Positions 38,757 to 48,205 of a DNA stretch of 64,000 nt are shown here, piece by piece. The notes below the pieces were generated by a model. It did no database searches, was not told the origin of the DNA, and was given only the letters and a program-made list of their open reading frames with translations. The position numbers and the translations under genes are program-made. This DNA is from Duganella sp. SG902 (GTDB taxonomy: Bacteria; Pseudomonadota; Gammaproteobacteria; Burkholderiales; Burkholderiaceae_D): NCBI RefSeq assembly GCF_013376005.1, contig NZ_JABMJK010000006.1, positions 1-64,000 of the forward strand, read 5' to 3'. Every line of letters begins with the position of its first letter. The stretch's first letter is position 1.

Positions 38757-39893
38757 ATGAAAGCAGTCATCAGCGCCTATGCACGTTCGCCCTTTCATTT
38801 CGCCCGCAAGGGCAAGCTGGCCGAGGTCCGCCCCGACGACCTTGGCGCGCAGGTGGTCAAGGGCCTGATCGAACGCACCGGCATCGATCCGCGCCTGCTG
38901 GACGACGTCATCCTCGGCTGCGCCTATCCGGAGGCGGCGCAGGGCAACAACCTGGCGCGCATCGTTTCGCTGCTGGCCGGCTTCCCGCACGAGGTCAGCG
39001 CCCTGACCATCAACCGCTTCTGCGGTTCGTCGATGTCGGCCGTGCACATCGCCGCCGCCAATATCGAGGCCGGCCTGGGCGAGGCCTATCTGTGCGTCGG
39101 CGTCGAGTCGATGACCATGGTGCCGCAAGGCGGCTTCAATTTCTCGCCGCACCCGCGGCTGCTGGCGGAAACCGACACCTACATCAGCATGGGCGACACC
39201 GCCGAAAACGTCGCCCGCAAGTACGAGGTATCGCGCGCCGACCAGGAGGCGCTGGCGCTGCGATCGCACCAGAAGGCCGCCGCCGCGCGCGCGGCCGGTC
39301 TGCTGAAGGACGAAATCGTCCCCATCACCACCGCCAGCGGCGAGGTGGTCGCGGAGGACGGCTGCATCCGCCCCGGCACCACGCTGGAAGCGCTGGCGTC
39401 GCTAAAGCCGGTGTTCGATCCGGAACATGGCGTGGTCACGGCCGGCACCTCGTCGCCGCTGACCGACGGCGCCTCGGCGGTGCTGGTGACCAACGAGGCA
39501 TTCGCCCGCAAGCACGGCCTGCAACCGAGCGCGCGCATCGTCTCGATGGCGGCCGTCGGCTGCGACCCGGCGCTGATGGGCATCGGCCCGATACCGGCCA
39601 CGCAAAAAGCCCTCAGGCTGGCCGGCCTGAAGGCGGAGGATATCGACGTGGCGGAGATTAACGAGGCCTTCGCCTCGCAGGCGCTGGCCAGCGTGCGCGA
39701 ATTGGGCATCCGGCCGGAGGTGTTGAATATCGACGGCGGCGGCATGGCCATCGGCCATCCGCTGGGCGCCACCGGCGCGCGCATCACCGGCAAGGCGGCG
39801 GCGCTGCTGAAGCGCACCGGCGGCCGCTACGCGCTAGCCGCCCAGTGCATCGGCGGCGGCCAGGGTATCGCCACCATCCTGGAACGGATTTAA
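38757..39893 (+). CDS. acetyl-CoA C-acyltransferase (thiolase)
   Basis: The 378-aa protein has the thiolase triad. The nucleophile Cys is in LTINRFCGSSMSAVHIA near residue 87, the His in GHPLGATGARITGKAA near 335, and the second Cys in AAQCIGGGQGIA near 365. It joins or splits acyl-CoA in fatty-acid oxidation or other CoA pathways in the cytoplasm. It stands alone without a hydratase/dehydrogenase partner in the window. It is divergent from and probably repressed by the TetR protein. AAAGGA lies before ATG 38757. Stop codons overlap the convergent GGDEF gene (TTTAAA region). Confidence 0.95.
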   Translation: MKAVISAYARSPFHFARKGKLAEVRPDDLGAQVVKGLIERTGIDPRLLDDVILGCAYPEAAQGNNLARIVSLLAGFPHEVSALTINRFCGSSMSAVHIAAANIEAGLGEAYLCVGVESMTMVPQGGFNFSPHPRLLAETDTYISMGDTAENVARKYEVSRADQEALALRSHQKAAAARAAGLLKDEIVPITTASGEVVAEDGCIRPGTTLEALASLKPVFDPEHGVVTAGTSSPLTDGASAVLVTNEAFARKHGLQPSARIVSMAAVGCDPALMGIGPIPATQKALRLAGLKAEDIDVAEINEAFASQALASVRELGIRPEVLNIDGGGMAIGHPLGATGARITGKAAALLKRTGGRYALAAQCIGGGQGIATILERI

Positions 39894-41377
39894 ACCGTCG
39901 CCAGCTCGATGCAGTTGCGGCCCGCGCGCTTGGCGCGGTGCAGCGCGGTGTCGAGACGGTCGAGCACCGTGGCGCCGCCCTCGTCCGCGTTCACCTGGGT
40001 CACGCCCAGGCTGACGCTGACGGTGGCGCCGAAGCCGGCGCCCGGCAGGTCGGCCTCGGTGATGGCGGTGCGCAGTTTCTCCGCCAGGCGCATGGCGTCG
40101 GCCGAGGTGGTGTGGGTGGCGACGATCAGGAATTCCTCGCCGCGCATGCGCGCCAGCGTGTCCGAGGTGCGCAGGCGGCCCATCACCGTTTCCGCGATCT
40201 TGCGCAGCGCGTGCTCGCCCACGGTGGCGCCGTATAAATCGTTGGCGGAGCGGAAGCTGCCGACGTCGAAGGTCAGCACCGACAGCGGCAGGCCGTAACG
40301 GCGCGCGCGGCGGATTTCATTGTCCAGCGCATCCTCGCCGGCGCGGCGGTTGGCGGCGCCGGTGATCGTGTCCACGGTGCTCATCTGCGACAGCTGGCCG
40401 GACAGGGTGTCGTTCTGGTGCTTCAATTCGCTCATGCCCAGGCCGAAGCTGACAAACTGCGCCAGGCTGGCGAAGCAGGCGAACTGCTCGCGCGAGAACG
40501 TGATGTGCCGGTCGAACATCAGGCAGATGGCGCCCATCTCGGGGCCGCCCGGCTCAGCGCGCAGCGGCAGCGCCAGCACCATGCGCACGTTGCGGTCGTG
40601 CAGTTGCATCGCCAGTTCCGGATCGCCGGCCTTCTCCGGCGCATCCAGCAGCACCATCTCGCCGCGCGAGACCGCCATCAGCGGCGGGAACACGTCGCGC
40701 AGCGGCGATTGCAGCAGACGGTCGCGCCGCTGCAGCAGGCGCCCCAGGTCGAGGTGGTTGCGCGCCTCCTGCGCCACCAGTTGCAGGTCGCCGCGCCCCT
40801 TCATGTGCAGTAGCGAGGTGTGGCGCACGCCGGGGAAATTGCACAGGGCCAGGCAGATCTGCGAGGCCATGGTGGCGATGGCGTCGATGCCGCCCAGGGC
40901 GCGCTGCAGGCTGCGCTGCACGCCCAGCAGGTCGCGCAATTCCTTTTCCTTGTCCAGCAATTCCTGCTGCATGGCGGCGGCCGGATCGGCCGGCACGGCC
41001 AGCGCCTGCTTGACGGCCTGTTGCAGCTCGTCGTTGAGCAGCGGGCAGATGCGGTAATCGAAGGTGCCATAGGCCATCAGCTCCGGCAGCCAGGCGGTGT
41101 GCTCGTAGGCGCACAGCAGCAGGATGGCGGCGCCGGCCCGGCTGCGGATCAGCGCCCCCACGCCGGTCAGCTCGTTCAGGTGGTCGAACCCGTTCAGGTC
41201 GAGGATCAGCAGGTCGGCTTCGCGCTTGACCAGCGCCACGCCGGTGGCGTCCACGCTCTCGCACATCACCAGCTGGCTGAACATCTCGCCGCAGCAGGAT
41301 TGGAATGCCGCGCGGCGCTCGCCACCAGGGTTAAAAAATACGCCCGTGCTGCTCGACCGGGTGAAAACGTCCGCCAT
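39890..41377 (-). CDS. GGDEF-domain (RGEEF) signalling protein
   Basis: The 495-aa protein has no membrane helix. The first 130 residues look like a receiver-type fold (LLILDLNGFDHLNELTG). A GAF-like part (about 170-330) follows, then a coiled coil and a GGDEF domain with MRGEEFLIVATH (R412 to F416). The metal-binding segment is FDVGSFRSANDLYG; one of the usual Asp positions (after FDV) is Gly, which may weaken activity. RGEEF variants can be active. It makes or senses c-di-GMP; it is not clear which. ATG 41377 has GGGAG upstream. Confidence 0.85.
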   Translation of the reverse strand: MADVFTRSSSTGVFFNPGGERRAAFQSCCGEMFSQLVMCESVDATGVALVKREADLLILDLNGFDHLNELTGVGALIRSRAGAAILLLCAYEHTAWLPELMAYGTFDYRICPLLNDELQQAVKQALAVPADPAAAMQQELLDKEKELRDLLGVQRSLQRALGGIDAIATMASQICLALCNFPGVRHTSLLHMKGRGDLQLVAQEARNHLDLGRLLQRRDRLLQSPLRDVFPPLMAVSRGEMVLLDAPEKAGDPELAMQLHDRNVRMVLALPLRAEPGGPEMGAICLMFDRHITFSREQFACFASLAQFVSFGLGMSELKHQNDTLSGQLSQMSTVDTITGAANRRAGEDALDNEIRRARRYGLPLSVLTFDVGSFRSANDLYGATVGEHALRKIAETVMGRLRTSDTLARMRGEEFLIVATHTTSADAMRLAEKLRTAITEADLPGAGFGATVSVSLGVTQVNADEGGATVLDRLDTALHRAKRAGRNCIELATV

Positions 41378-41580
41378 GATGATACTCCCTGCCTTGGTTC
41401 TGTTTTTTTGGGTTGAAAATCGTCTCTCCTGATAGTGTGCCATAAAGTTCATAATTAGCAATATTTTTTGCACTAAAGATCAGTTTTATTTGCCGTACAT
41501 GGCATGCGTGTGTGAGTAAGCGCACGGTCAGCCCGCCAGCCCGCGCCAATACTGTTTCTTCGACATCAAGGGAGGACACC

Positions 41581-42573
41581 ATGGCAAATTCGGAAAACAA
41601 GGCTGATCCGGGCTCGGCGAGCTTGCAGCGCGACATCCAGCAGCGCCAGGACCAGGCCGACCGGCAGCGTCAGGGGGGCGGCGAGAGCAAGAGCAAGGAA
41701 CCGGTCCAGACCACCGACCACACCTATCCCGGCACGCCGATGCCGTCCCAGCATCTTGAAAAACCGGGGCTGGAAGCCGACATGCAGCAAAAACCCGAAT
41801 TCCTGGCGACGGACTACGTCGGCAGCGGCAAGCTGGCCGGCATGGCGGCGCTGATCACCGGCGGCGATTCCGGCATCGGCCGCGCGGTCGCGGTGCTGTA
41901 TGCGCGCGAAGGCGCGGACGTCGCCATCGTCTACCTGGAGGAAGATCAGGATGCGGAAGACACCAAGCGTTATGTGGAGGCCGAAGGTCAGACCTGCCTG
42001 CTGCTCCGCGGCGATGTGCGGGATCCTTCGTTCTGCCGCGACGCGGCGCAGCAGGCACACGAGCGCTTTGGCCGGCTGGACATACTGGTCAACAACGCGG
42101 CGTTTCAGGAGCATGCGGAAAAACTGACCGACCTGACCGAGGACCGCTTCGACCTCACCATGAAGACCAACGTCTACGGCTACTTCCACATGGCCAAGGC
42201 GGTGCTGCCCTATCTGAAGCGCGGCGCCTCGATCATCAACACCGGCTCGGTCACCGGCCTGGAAGGCTCCAGCCACCTGCTGGACTATTCCACCACCAAG
42301 GGCGCGATCCACGCGTTCACCAAGTCGCTGGCCTCCAACCTGCTGGAACAGGGCATCCGCGTGAACGCGGTGGCGCCAGGGCCGGTTTGGACACCGCTGA
42401 ATCCGGCCGACGCCTCGCCCGAGAAGATCGCCAGGTTCGGCGCCGACACCGACATGAAGCGCCCCGCCCAGCCGCAGGAGCTGTCGCCGGCCTACGTGTT
42501 CCTGGCCGCGCCGTCCTGCTCCAGCTACATCAGCGGCATCGTGCTGCCGATTACCGGTTCGGTGGGAGGCTAG
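41581..42573 (+). CDS. SDR-family oxidoreductase (YghA-like stress dehydrogenase)
   Basis: The 330-aa protein has a Rossmann fold: GMAALITGGDSGIGRAVAVLYAREGADVAIVYL near residue 85, NNAAFQE, and the catalytic S-YxxxK in INTGSVTGLEGSS / DYSTTKGAIHAFTKSLA. The N-terminal 70 residues are charged, with a Gln/Lys-rich stretch (QQRQDQADRQRQGGGESK). Such general-stress SDR proteins occur next to Ku/LigD genes in many bacteria. It is 2 bases from ku, so the two share a transcript. ATG 41581 has GAGGACACC before it. Confidence 0.9.
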   Translation: MANSENKADPGSASLQRDIQQRQDQADRQRQGGGESKSKEPVQTTDHTYPGTPMPSQHLEKPGLEADMQQKPEFLATDYVGSGKLAGMAALITGGDSGIGRAVAVLYAREGADVAIVYLEEDQDAEDTKRYVEAEGQTCLLLRGDVRDPSFCRDAAQQAHERFGRLDILVNNAAFQEHAEKLTDLTEDRFDLTMKTNVYGYFHMAKAVLPYLKRGASIINTGSVTGLEGSSHLLDYSTTKGAIHAFTKSLASNLLEQGIRVNAVAPGPVWTPLNPADASPEKIARFGADTDMKRPAQPQELSPAYVFLAAPSCSSYISGIVLPITGSVGG

Positions 42574-42575
42574 CC

Positions 42576-43574
42576 ATGGCCGCACGCGCTTTGTGGAAAG
42601 GGGCGATCAGCTTTGGCCTGGTCTACATTCCGGTCGAGATGTACACGGCCGTGCAGGAGCACGACCTCGATCTGACCATGCTGGACCGGCGCGATTTTTC
42701 GCCGGTCGGCTACAAGCGCTATAACAAGAAGACCGGCAAGGAGGTCACCTGGGACGATATCGTCAAGGGCTACGAGTACGAGGACAACGAGTACGTGGTG
42801 CTGTCAGACGAGGACCTGAAGCGCGCCAACGTGGAAGCCACGCAGACCATCGATATCGTGGCCTTCGTGGAGGCGGCCGACGTGCCGCTCACCTACTACG
42901 AAACGCCCTACTACCTGGCGCCGGCGCGTGGCGGCGCCAAGGTGTACGCGCTGCTGCGCGAGACGCTGCGCAAGGCCGGCAAGATAGGCATCGCCACGGT
43001 GGTGATGCGCACCAAGCAGCACCTGTGCGCGCTGGTGTGCGTCGAGGACAAGATCGTGCTGAATACCCTGCGCTATGCGACCGAGATCCGCGACGCCGAG
43101 GAGTTGAAGCTGCCGCCCGCCACCTTGAAAGCGGCCGGCATCAGCGACAAGGAGCTGCAAATGGCGCTGTCGCTGGTGGACGGCATGAGCGAGGAGTGGA
43201 AACCGGAGCAGTATCACGACACCTACAAGGAAGACGTGATGGCCATGATCAAGAAGAAAATCAAGGCCGGCCAGACCAAGACCATCACCGCGCCCGAGAA
43301 GGACACCGCCGCGCCCAAGGCGTCCAACGTGGTGGATCTGGTGGCGCTGCTGCAGAATAGCCTGGGCAAGCGTGGCGCCAAGGGCGCGGCGGCCAAGGCC
43401 AAACCGCGCGCCGAGGAAGAAGAGGATGACGAGGAAGTGGAGGCCAAGCCGAAGCCACGCCGCACCACCTCGACCACGCGCGCCAAGAGCGGCGCCAAAT
43501 CGACCGCGAAGACGGCAAGCCACACTACGGCCGCCGCCAAGCGCAAGCCCGCCGCGAGCCGCAAGGCCGCGTAA
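42576..43574 (+). CDS. ku: DNA end-binding protein Ku (NHEJ)
   Basis: The 332-aa protein starts MAARALWKGAISFGLVYIPVEMYTAVQ, a typical Ku opening, and has YNKKTGKEVTWDDIVKGYEYEDNEYVVLSDEDLKRA and IDIVAFVEAADVPLTYYETPYYLAPA. It binds broken DNA ends as a homodimer and recruits LigD. The C-terminal 90 residues are Lys/Ala-rich, as in many betaproteobacterial Ku proteins, and may bind DNA. It lies 2 bases after the SDR gene and converges with ligD. Confidence 0.96.
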   Translation: MAARALWKGAISFGLVYIPVEMYTAVQEHDLDLTMLDRRDFSPVGYKRYNKKTGKEVTWDDIVKGYEYEDNEYVVLSDEDLKRANVEATQTIDIVAFVEAADVPLTYYETPYYLAPARGGAKVYALLRETLRKAGKIGIATVVMRTKQHLCALVCVEDKIVLNTLRYATEIRDAEELKLPPATLKAAGISDKELQMALSLVDGMSEEWKPEQYHDTYKEDVMAMIKKKIKAGQTKTITAPEKDTAAPKASNVVDLVALLQNSLGKRGAKGAAAKAKPRAEEEEDDEEVEAKPKPRRTTSTTRAKSGAKSTAKTASHTTAAAKRKPAASRKAA

Positions 43575-43600
43575 GCGCTGCGCCGGGTCTCGGTCGGCGC

Positions 43601-46081
43601 TCAGCCCTGCCCGGGCTTGAACTTCATCAGCTTCATCGCCGGCGCCAGGCCCTTGGCGGCTTTGGCGTAATCGTCCCAAGGGGCGTTGCCGACGTCCAGC
43701 CGATCGTGGACGTTGGTGACGTTCCATTGATCGGCGCTCTGGAGGCCATCCAGTTCGTCCCACGTGATCGGCACGGAGATGCCGAGGCCGGGCCGGGTGC
43801 GCGCCGACCATGCGCACACCGTGGTGGCGCCGCGTCCGTTGCGCAGGTAATCGATGAAGATCTTGCCGACGCGGTTGCGCGGGCCGCTCTTCACCACGAA
43901 GCGATCCGGTATGGTCTGCGCCATGTGGGCGACAATCGCCTGCGAGAAGGACTTGACGTCATCCCAGCCATAGCCCGGCTTGACCGGCACCACCACGTGC
44001 AAGCCCTTGCCGCCGCTGGTCTTCAGGAAAGCCGGCAGATCAAGCTCGGTGAGGAAGGCGCGCATCAGGTGGGCCGCCTCCTTGACCTGGTCCCAGCTGA
44101 CGTTCTTGCCGGGGTCAAGGTCGAAGATCATGCGGTTGGGCTTTTCATAGCTGCTGCCGTTGGCGTTTTGTGTGTGCAGCTCGACCACGTTCATCTGCGC
44201 GGCCGACAGCAAGGCTTCCTCGGACGGCACTTCCAGCATCGGCGGGTGATCGGGATCGAGCGACTGCTTGAACTGCTTCACGCCGGGCATGCGCGAGATT
44301 TCGGCGTGCTTCTGGAAGAACAGTTCACCGCCCACGCCATCCGGTGCGCGCACCAGCGATACCGGGCGGCCTTTCAGGTGGGGGATCATCAGGTCGGCCA
44401 CCAGCGCGTAGTAGCGTATCAGCGCGATCTTGGTGGCGCCGCTTTGCCTGTCGATGACACGGTCCGGATTGGTAATCTTCATGGAGGCGAGCGCGGATTG
44501 CATGGCGGGTTGCTCCTCTTTGATGTGAACGGGATTTTCACGCGTGATGCCGGCGGCGCGCTTGTCCTTGCGCAGCCCCTGGAACACGGCGTGGCGAATG
44601 GAGCCTGAATGCGTCCATTCGCTGAAGCTGATTTCGGCCACCAGCGTCGGCTTGAGCCAGTGGGCTTTCTTGTCGATGTCGCGGCTCGGAGCGAAGGGAC
44701 TTTTTTCGGCATGGAGCTTGTCCATCCTCGCTTTCAGGTCCCGCAGCGAGGTGGCGTTGAAGCCGCTGCCAACGTTGCCGGCGTACTGGAGTTTGCCGTT
44801 TTCGTCGTAGGTTCCCAGCAGGAGCGAGCCGAAGCCGCTGCGCGAGCCTTGCGGGTCGGTGTAGCCGCCAATCACGAACTCCTGGCGCTGGCCGCATTTG
44901 AGCTTGATCCAGGTGCCGGTGCGGCGCGCGGTATAGCGCGAGTCCTTGCGCTTGCCGATGATGCCTTCGAGGCCCATCTGGCAGGCGGCTGCGATCATGT
45001 CCTGCGGCGGCGCGCTCAACGCGGCGCTGAAGCGGACGTTCCCGGTTTCGCGTTCGGCCATGATGTCTTGCAGGATGGCGCGGCGCTCTTCCAGCGGCAG
45101 GTCGCGCAGATCGCGGCCGTTGTGGAACGGGATGTCGAACAAAAAGTAGACGATGTCGCCGGGGTGGTCTTCGTCGAAGGCGTTTTGCAGCAGGCCGAAG
45201 TCGGGGCGGCCGTCGTCGTCGTGGACCACGATCTCACCGTCGTACCAGCCCGAGGGCAGCTTGAGGCGCGCGAGTTCGGCGCGCAGCGGTTGCAGCTTGT
45301 GGGTCCAGTCGTTACCGTTGCGGGTGATGAGGCGGACGTCCTTGCCGTCCACGCGCGCCAGCAGCCGGTAGCCGTCGAACTTGACCTCGAACAGCCAGTC
45401 CTCGGCCGATGCCGGCGGGGCGTCCACCAGCGTGGCCAGTTGCGGCGACAAGGTCTCCGGCATGGCCGACTTGGGCGCTGCACGCAGGATGTCCGCGGCG
45501 GAAGGCGGGGCGGCGGCCGTGGGCGCGGCAGGCATAGGCAGCGACTTGACGCTGTCCGGCATTTCATCCACCACGCTGAATTCCTCAGCCGAGCGTACGT
45601 ACTCATCGTGCTCCTTGATGAGCAGCCATGGTTCCTGCTTCTCGCCCTTGCCCTTCATGCGCACCAGCACCCAGCGGCCGTGCATCTTGTGGCCGAACAT
45701 TTCAAACTTCAGGTTTCCCGCCTTGAGCGCCTTGTGCGGATCATCCAGCGGCTTCCACGTTCCCTTGTCCCAGATGATCACCTTGCCCGCGCCGTACTGC
45801 CTGGGCGGAATCGTGCCTTCGAAATCGTTATAGGAGATGGGATGGTCTTCGACATGCACCGCCATGCGCTTGTCGTGCGTGTCGTAGCTGGGACCTTTGG
45901 GCACGGCCCAACTCATCATGACGCCGTCAAGTTCCAGGCGGAAGTCGTAATGCAGGCGCGTCGCCCAATGCTTCTGGATGACGAACGTGAGGGTGCCAAC
46001 GCCCTCCTCGCCCCCCTCCGCCGGTTCGGGCGTGATGGCGAAGTTGCGCTTGGCCTTGTAGGTTTTGAGTGAGCCTTTCAT
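43601..46081 (-). CDS. ligD: DNA ligase D (phosphoesterase-ligase-polymerase)
   Basis: The 826-aa protein has the order PE-LIG-POL. The 3'-phosphoesterase opens with FVIQKHWATRLHYDFRLELDG (about residues 33-53). The ligase nucleotidyl-transfer motif is FEVKFDGYRLLARVDG, Lys near 231. The primase-polymerase part (about 535-800) has FDLDPG and SGGKGLHVVVPV. LigD joins ends held by Ku in bacterial NHEJ. It converges with ku, with 26 bases between them, and its stop ends the NHEJ locus. Confidence 0.96.
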   Translation of the reverse strand: MKGSLKTYKAKRNFAITPEPAEGGEEGVGTLTFVIQKHWATRLHYDFRLELDGVMMSWAVPKGPSYDTHDKRMAVHVEDHPISYNDFEGTIPPRQYGAGKVIIWDKGTWKPLDDPHKALKAGNLKFEMFGHKMHGRWVLVRMKGKGEKQEPWLLIKEHDEYVRSAEEFSVVDEMPDSVKSLPMPAAPTAAAPPSAADILRAAPKSAMPETLSPQLATLVDAPPASAEDWLFEVKFDGYRLLARVDGKDVRLITRNGNDWTHKLQPLRAELARLKLPSGWYDGEIVVHDDDGRPDFGLLQNAFDEDHPGDIVYFLFDIPFHNGRDLRDLPLEERRAILQDIMAERETGNVRFSAALSAPPQDMIAAACQMGLEGIIGKRKDSRYTARRTGTWIKLKCGQRQEFVIGGYTDPQGSRSGFGSLLLGTYDENGKLQYAGNVGSGFNATSLRDLKARMDKLHAEKSPFAPSRDIDKKAHWLKPTLVAEISFSEWTHSGSIRHAVFQGLRKDKRAAGITRENPVHIKEEQPAMQSALASMKITNPDRVIDRQSGATKIALIRYYALVADLMIPHLKGRPVSLVRAPDGVGGELFFQKHAEISRMPGVKQFKQSLDPDHPPMLEVPSEEALLSAAQMNVVELHTQNANGSSYEKPNRMIFDLDPGKNVSWDQVKEAAHLMRAFLTELDLPAFLKTSGGKGLHVVVPVKPGYGWDDVKSFSQAIVAHMAQTIPDRFVVKSGPRNRVGKIFIDYLRNGRGATTVCAWSARTRPGLGISVPITWDELDGLQSADQWNVTNVHDRLDVGNAPWDDYAKAAKGLAPAMKLMKFKPGQG

Positions 46082-46238
46082 GCGCCCAGCCTATGCCCGA
46101 TCCGGCACCCGCACCGTGCGATACCCAACATGTAAGCGATTGTAAAGGCCGTCAACGACACCAATCCGGGCCACGTTTTTTGCTCAGAGACGCGGGAATT
46201 GTCCCGGGCCCGAAACCTGAAAACTAAAGGATTGAATC

Positions 46239-46586
46239 ATGACTAAAGTAATCGCTACCCTGATCGCCGGCCTGTTCGCTACCGCCGCATTCGCACAGAC
46301 CCCAGCCCCCGCCACCCCGGCAGCCGCTCCAGCCGCCGCCAAGGCCGAAGCCAAGGAAACCAAGGCCGCCGCCAAAGCGGAAGCCAAGGAAACCAAGGCT
46401 GAGATCAAAGCCGAAGCCAAGACCGCCAAGGTAGAAGCCGACGCCAAGAAAGACGTGGCCGTCGCCAAGGCCGAAGAAAAAGCCGACAAGGCCGACGCTC
46501 ACGCCAAAGCCACCAAAACCAAAGCCAAAGCCCACGCCAAGGCGGAAAAAGCAGAAACCACCCCTGCCCCAGTCGTAACCAAGTAA
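46239..46586 (+). CDS. small secreted Ala/Lys/Glu-rich repeat protein, 115 aa
   Basis: After a signal peptide (MTKVIATLIAGLFATAAFAQ), the protein consists almost only of Ala, Lys, Glu, Thr and Asp in AKAEAKETKA-like repeats, and ends PAPVVTK. It would form a long charged helix outside the inner membrane. Similar proteins are found in the periplasm of many betaproteobacteria, but their role is not clear to me. The repeat is seen directly; the function is unknown. It is upstream of a pair of REP-like hairpins and a terminator. Confidence 0.65.
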   Translation: MTKVIATLIAGLFATAAFAQTPAPATPAAAPAAAKAEAKETKAAAKAEAKETKAEIKAEAKTAKVEADAKKDVAVAKAEEKADKADAHAKATKTKAKAHAKAEKAETTPAPVVTK

Positions 46587-46590
46587 ATAT

Positions 46591-46678
46591 GTCGTTCCGG
46601 CGCAGGCCGGAACCCATAGAACGCATGAGCTGACATACCGCATGCGTTCCATGGACTCCGGCCTTCGCCGGAGTGACG
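46591..46678. repeat. pair of inverted REP-like hairpins
   Basis: GTTCCGGCGCAGGCCGGAAC near 46593-46612 forms the first hairpin, and CTCCGGCCTTCGCCGGAG near 46656-46673 the second, with an ACGCATG/CATGCGT dyad between. The arrangement is the same as at 19292-19372, so both are copies of the same repeat type. It lies between the Ala/Lys-rich gene and the RND operon's 3' end. Confidence 0.65.
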
Positions 46679-46708
46679 AAAAAAAAAGCGGACCTGCGGT
46701 CCGCTTTT
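46679..46708 (-). terminator. rho-independent terminator of the RND operon
   Basis: AAAAGCGGACC / GGTCCGCTTTT arms (46684-46694 and 46698-46708) with a 3-base loop are followed, on the minus strand, by a run of T (46687 down to 46679). The stem starts 6 bases past the outer-membrane efflux gene's stop. Confidence 0.88.
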
Positions 46709-46713
46709 CTGCG

Positions 46714-48204
46714 TTACTTCTGCGCCAGCGTGGTTGGCGGCGCATCGCCCCAGCCGCCGCCCAGCGCGCGGATCAACGCCACCGTGGTGACCGCGCGATT
46801 GCCGCGCAACTGCACCGCGCTGCGTTCCACCGCCGCCAAGTTGCGCTGCGCGTCCAGCAGATCCAGATAGCTGGAACGGCCGGCCGTGTAGAGCTTCTGC
46901 GCCAGGTCCGCCGAACGACGTGCCGACACCACGGCATCTTCAATCTGCGCCGTCTGGCCAGCCAGAATACGCAGGCCCGCCAGATTGTCTTCCACCTCGG
47001 CGAACGCCGTCAGCACGCTCTGACGATACGTGCCAACCGATTCCTCCAGCGCCGCTTCGCTGCGCGTGATGTTGGCGCGATTACGGCCACCATCGATCAA
47101 CGGCATCGACAACGCGGCACCCAGCAACCACGAACGGCTGCTCCACTTGAACACATCCGCCACCGTGTTGCCCGACACGCCGCCAGCATTCGCGTTCAGC
47201 ACCAGCGACGGGAACATGGCCGAACGCGCCACGCCGATGCGGGCATTGGCCGCTTCCATCGCGCGCTGTGCGGCGGCGATGTCCGGACGACGCTCCAGCA
47301 GGGTCGAAGGCAGACCGGCAGGAATAACCGGCAGCAGCGTGCCATCCAGCAGCGGGCTGTTACCGGCCGTGTAGCTGGCCGCTGGCTTGCCCAGCAAGAC
47401 CGCCAGCGCATGCTCGGTGGTCACGCGTTGACGCTGCAGGCCAATGGCTTCGGCCCGCGCCGTCGCCAGTTCGGTCTTGGCGCGCGACAGATCGAACTCG
47501 CCAATGTCGCCCAGGTCGAAACGACGCTGGTTGACCTTGACGTTTTCTTCACGCGTCTGCACCGTGCGGTTCAGCGTTTCCAGTTCGGCGTCGGTGGAAC
47601 GCAGACGGAAGTAAGTCTGCGCCACATCAGCCTGCACCGCCAGCAGCACCGAGCGGTAGTTGGCTTCCACCGAAGCGGCGTCGCCACGCGCTGCCGCCAC
47701 ATTCGACGATACGCGGCCGAACAGATCAACCTCGTAGCTGGCCGTCAGGCTGGCGTTGAACACCTTGGCCGGATCGACCGGCGTACCGGCCGGCAGGCCG
47801 GCCTCGGTCGGCGACTGGCGCAGGCGCTGCGCGCCGGCGTTCACGCCCACTTGCGGAATGCGGTCCGCTTCCGCGATGCCGGCGATGGCGCGCGCCTGCT
47901 TGACGCGGGCTGCGGCAACGGCCAGGTTGGCGTTGGCGCGGGTGGCTTCGTTGATCAGCTCATTCAGGGCCGGATCGTTGAAAGCCAGCCACCATTCGCC
48001 GCGCGGCTGCGCCTCGGCGGGCTGCGCCTGTTTCCAGGTGCTGCCGTCAGCGGCGGTCTTCACCTCCGCCGGCGCCTGCGACTCCTTGAAGGCGGTCGGC
48101 ACATCCATCGCAGGCTGCTTGAATTCCGGTGCGGCGCACGCGGTCATCAGCAAGGCAGCCAGGATGGGCGCGACGCCTTTTGCGATCATATGCAGCTTGT
48201 TCAT
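46714..48204 (-). CDS. RND efflux outer-membrane lipoprotein (NodT/OprM family)
   Basis: The 496-aa protein has a lipoprotein signal (LAALLMTACAAPEFKQP, Cys is the lipidated residue). It has the TolC-family helical hairpins: NELINEATRANANLAVAAARVKQARA, SYEVDLFGRVSSNVAAARGDAASVEANYRSVLLAVQADVAQTYFRLR and IDGGRNRANITRSEAALEE. It is the outer channel of the tripartite pump. It starts 1 base after the RND gene's stop. ATG 48204 is used. Confidence 0.95.
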   Translation of the reverse strand: MNKLHMIAKGVAPILAALLMTACAAPEFKQPAMDVPTAFKESQAPAEVKTAADGSTWKQAQPAEAQPRGEWWLAFNDPALNELINEATRANANLAVAAARVKQARAIAGIAEADRIPQVGVNAGAQRLRQSPTEAGLPAGTPVDPAKVFNASLTASYEVDLFGRVSSNVAAARGDAASVEANYRSVLLAVQADVAQTYFRLRSTDAELETLNRTVQTREENVKVNQRRFDLGDIGEFDLSRAKTELATARAEAIGLQRQRVTTEHALAVLLGKPAASYTAGNSPLLDGTLLPVIPAGLPSTLLERRPDIAAAQRAMEAANARIGVARSAMFPSLVLNANAGGVSGNTVADVFKWSSRSWLLGAALSMPLIDGGRNRANITRSEAALEESVGTYRQSVLTAFAEVEDNLAGLRILAGQTAQIEDAVVSARRSADLAQKLYTAGRSSYLDLLDAQRNLAAVERSAVQLRGNRAVTTVALIRALGGGWGDAPPTTLAQK

Positions 48205-48205
48205 G

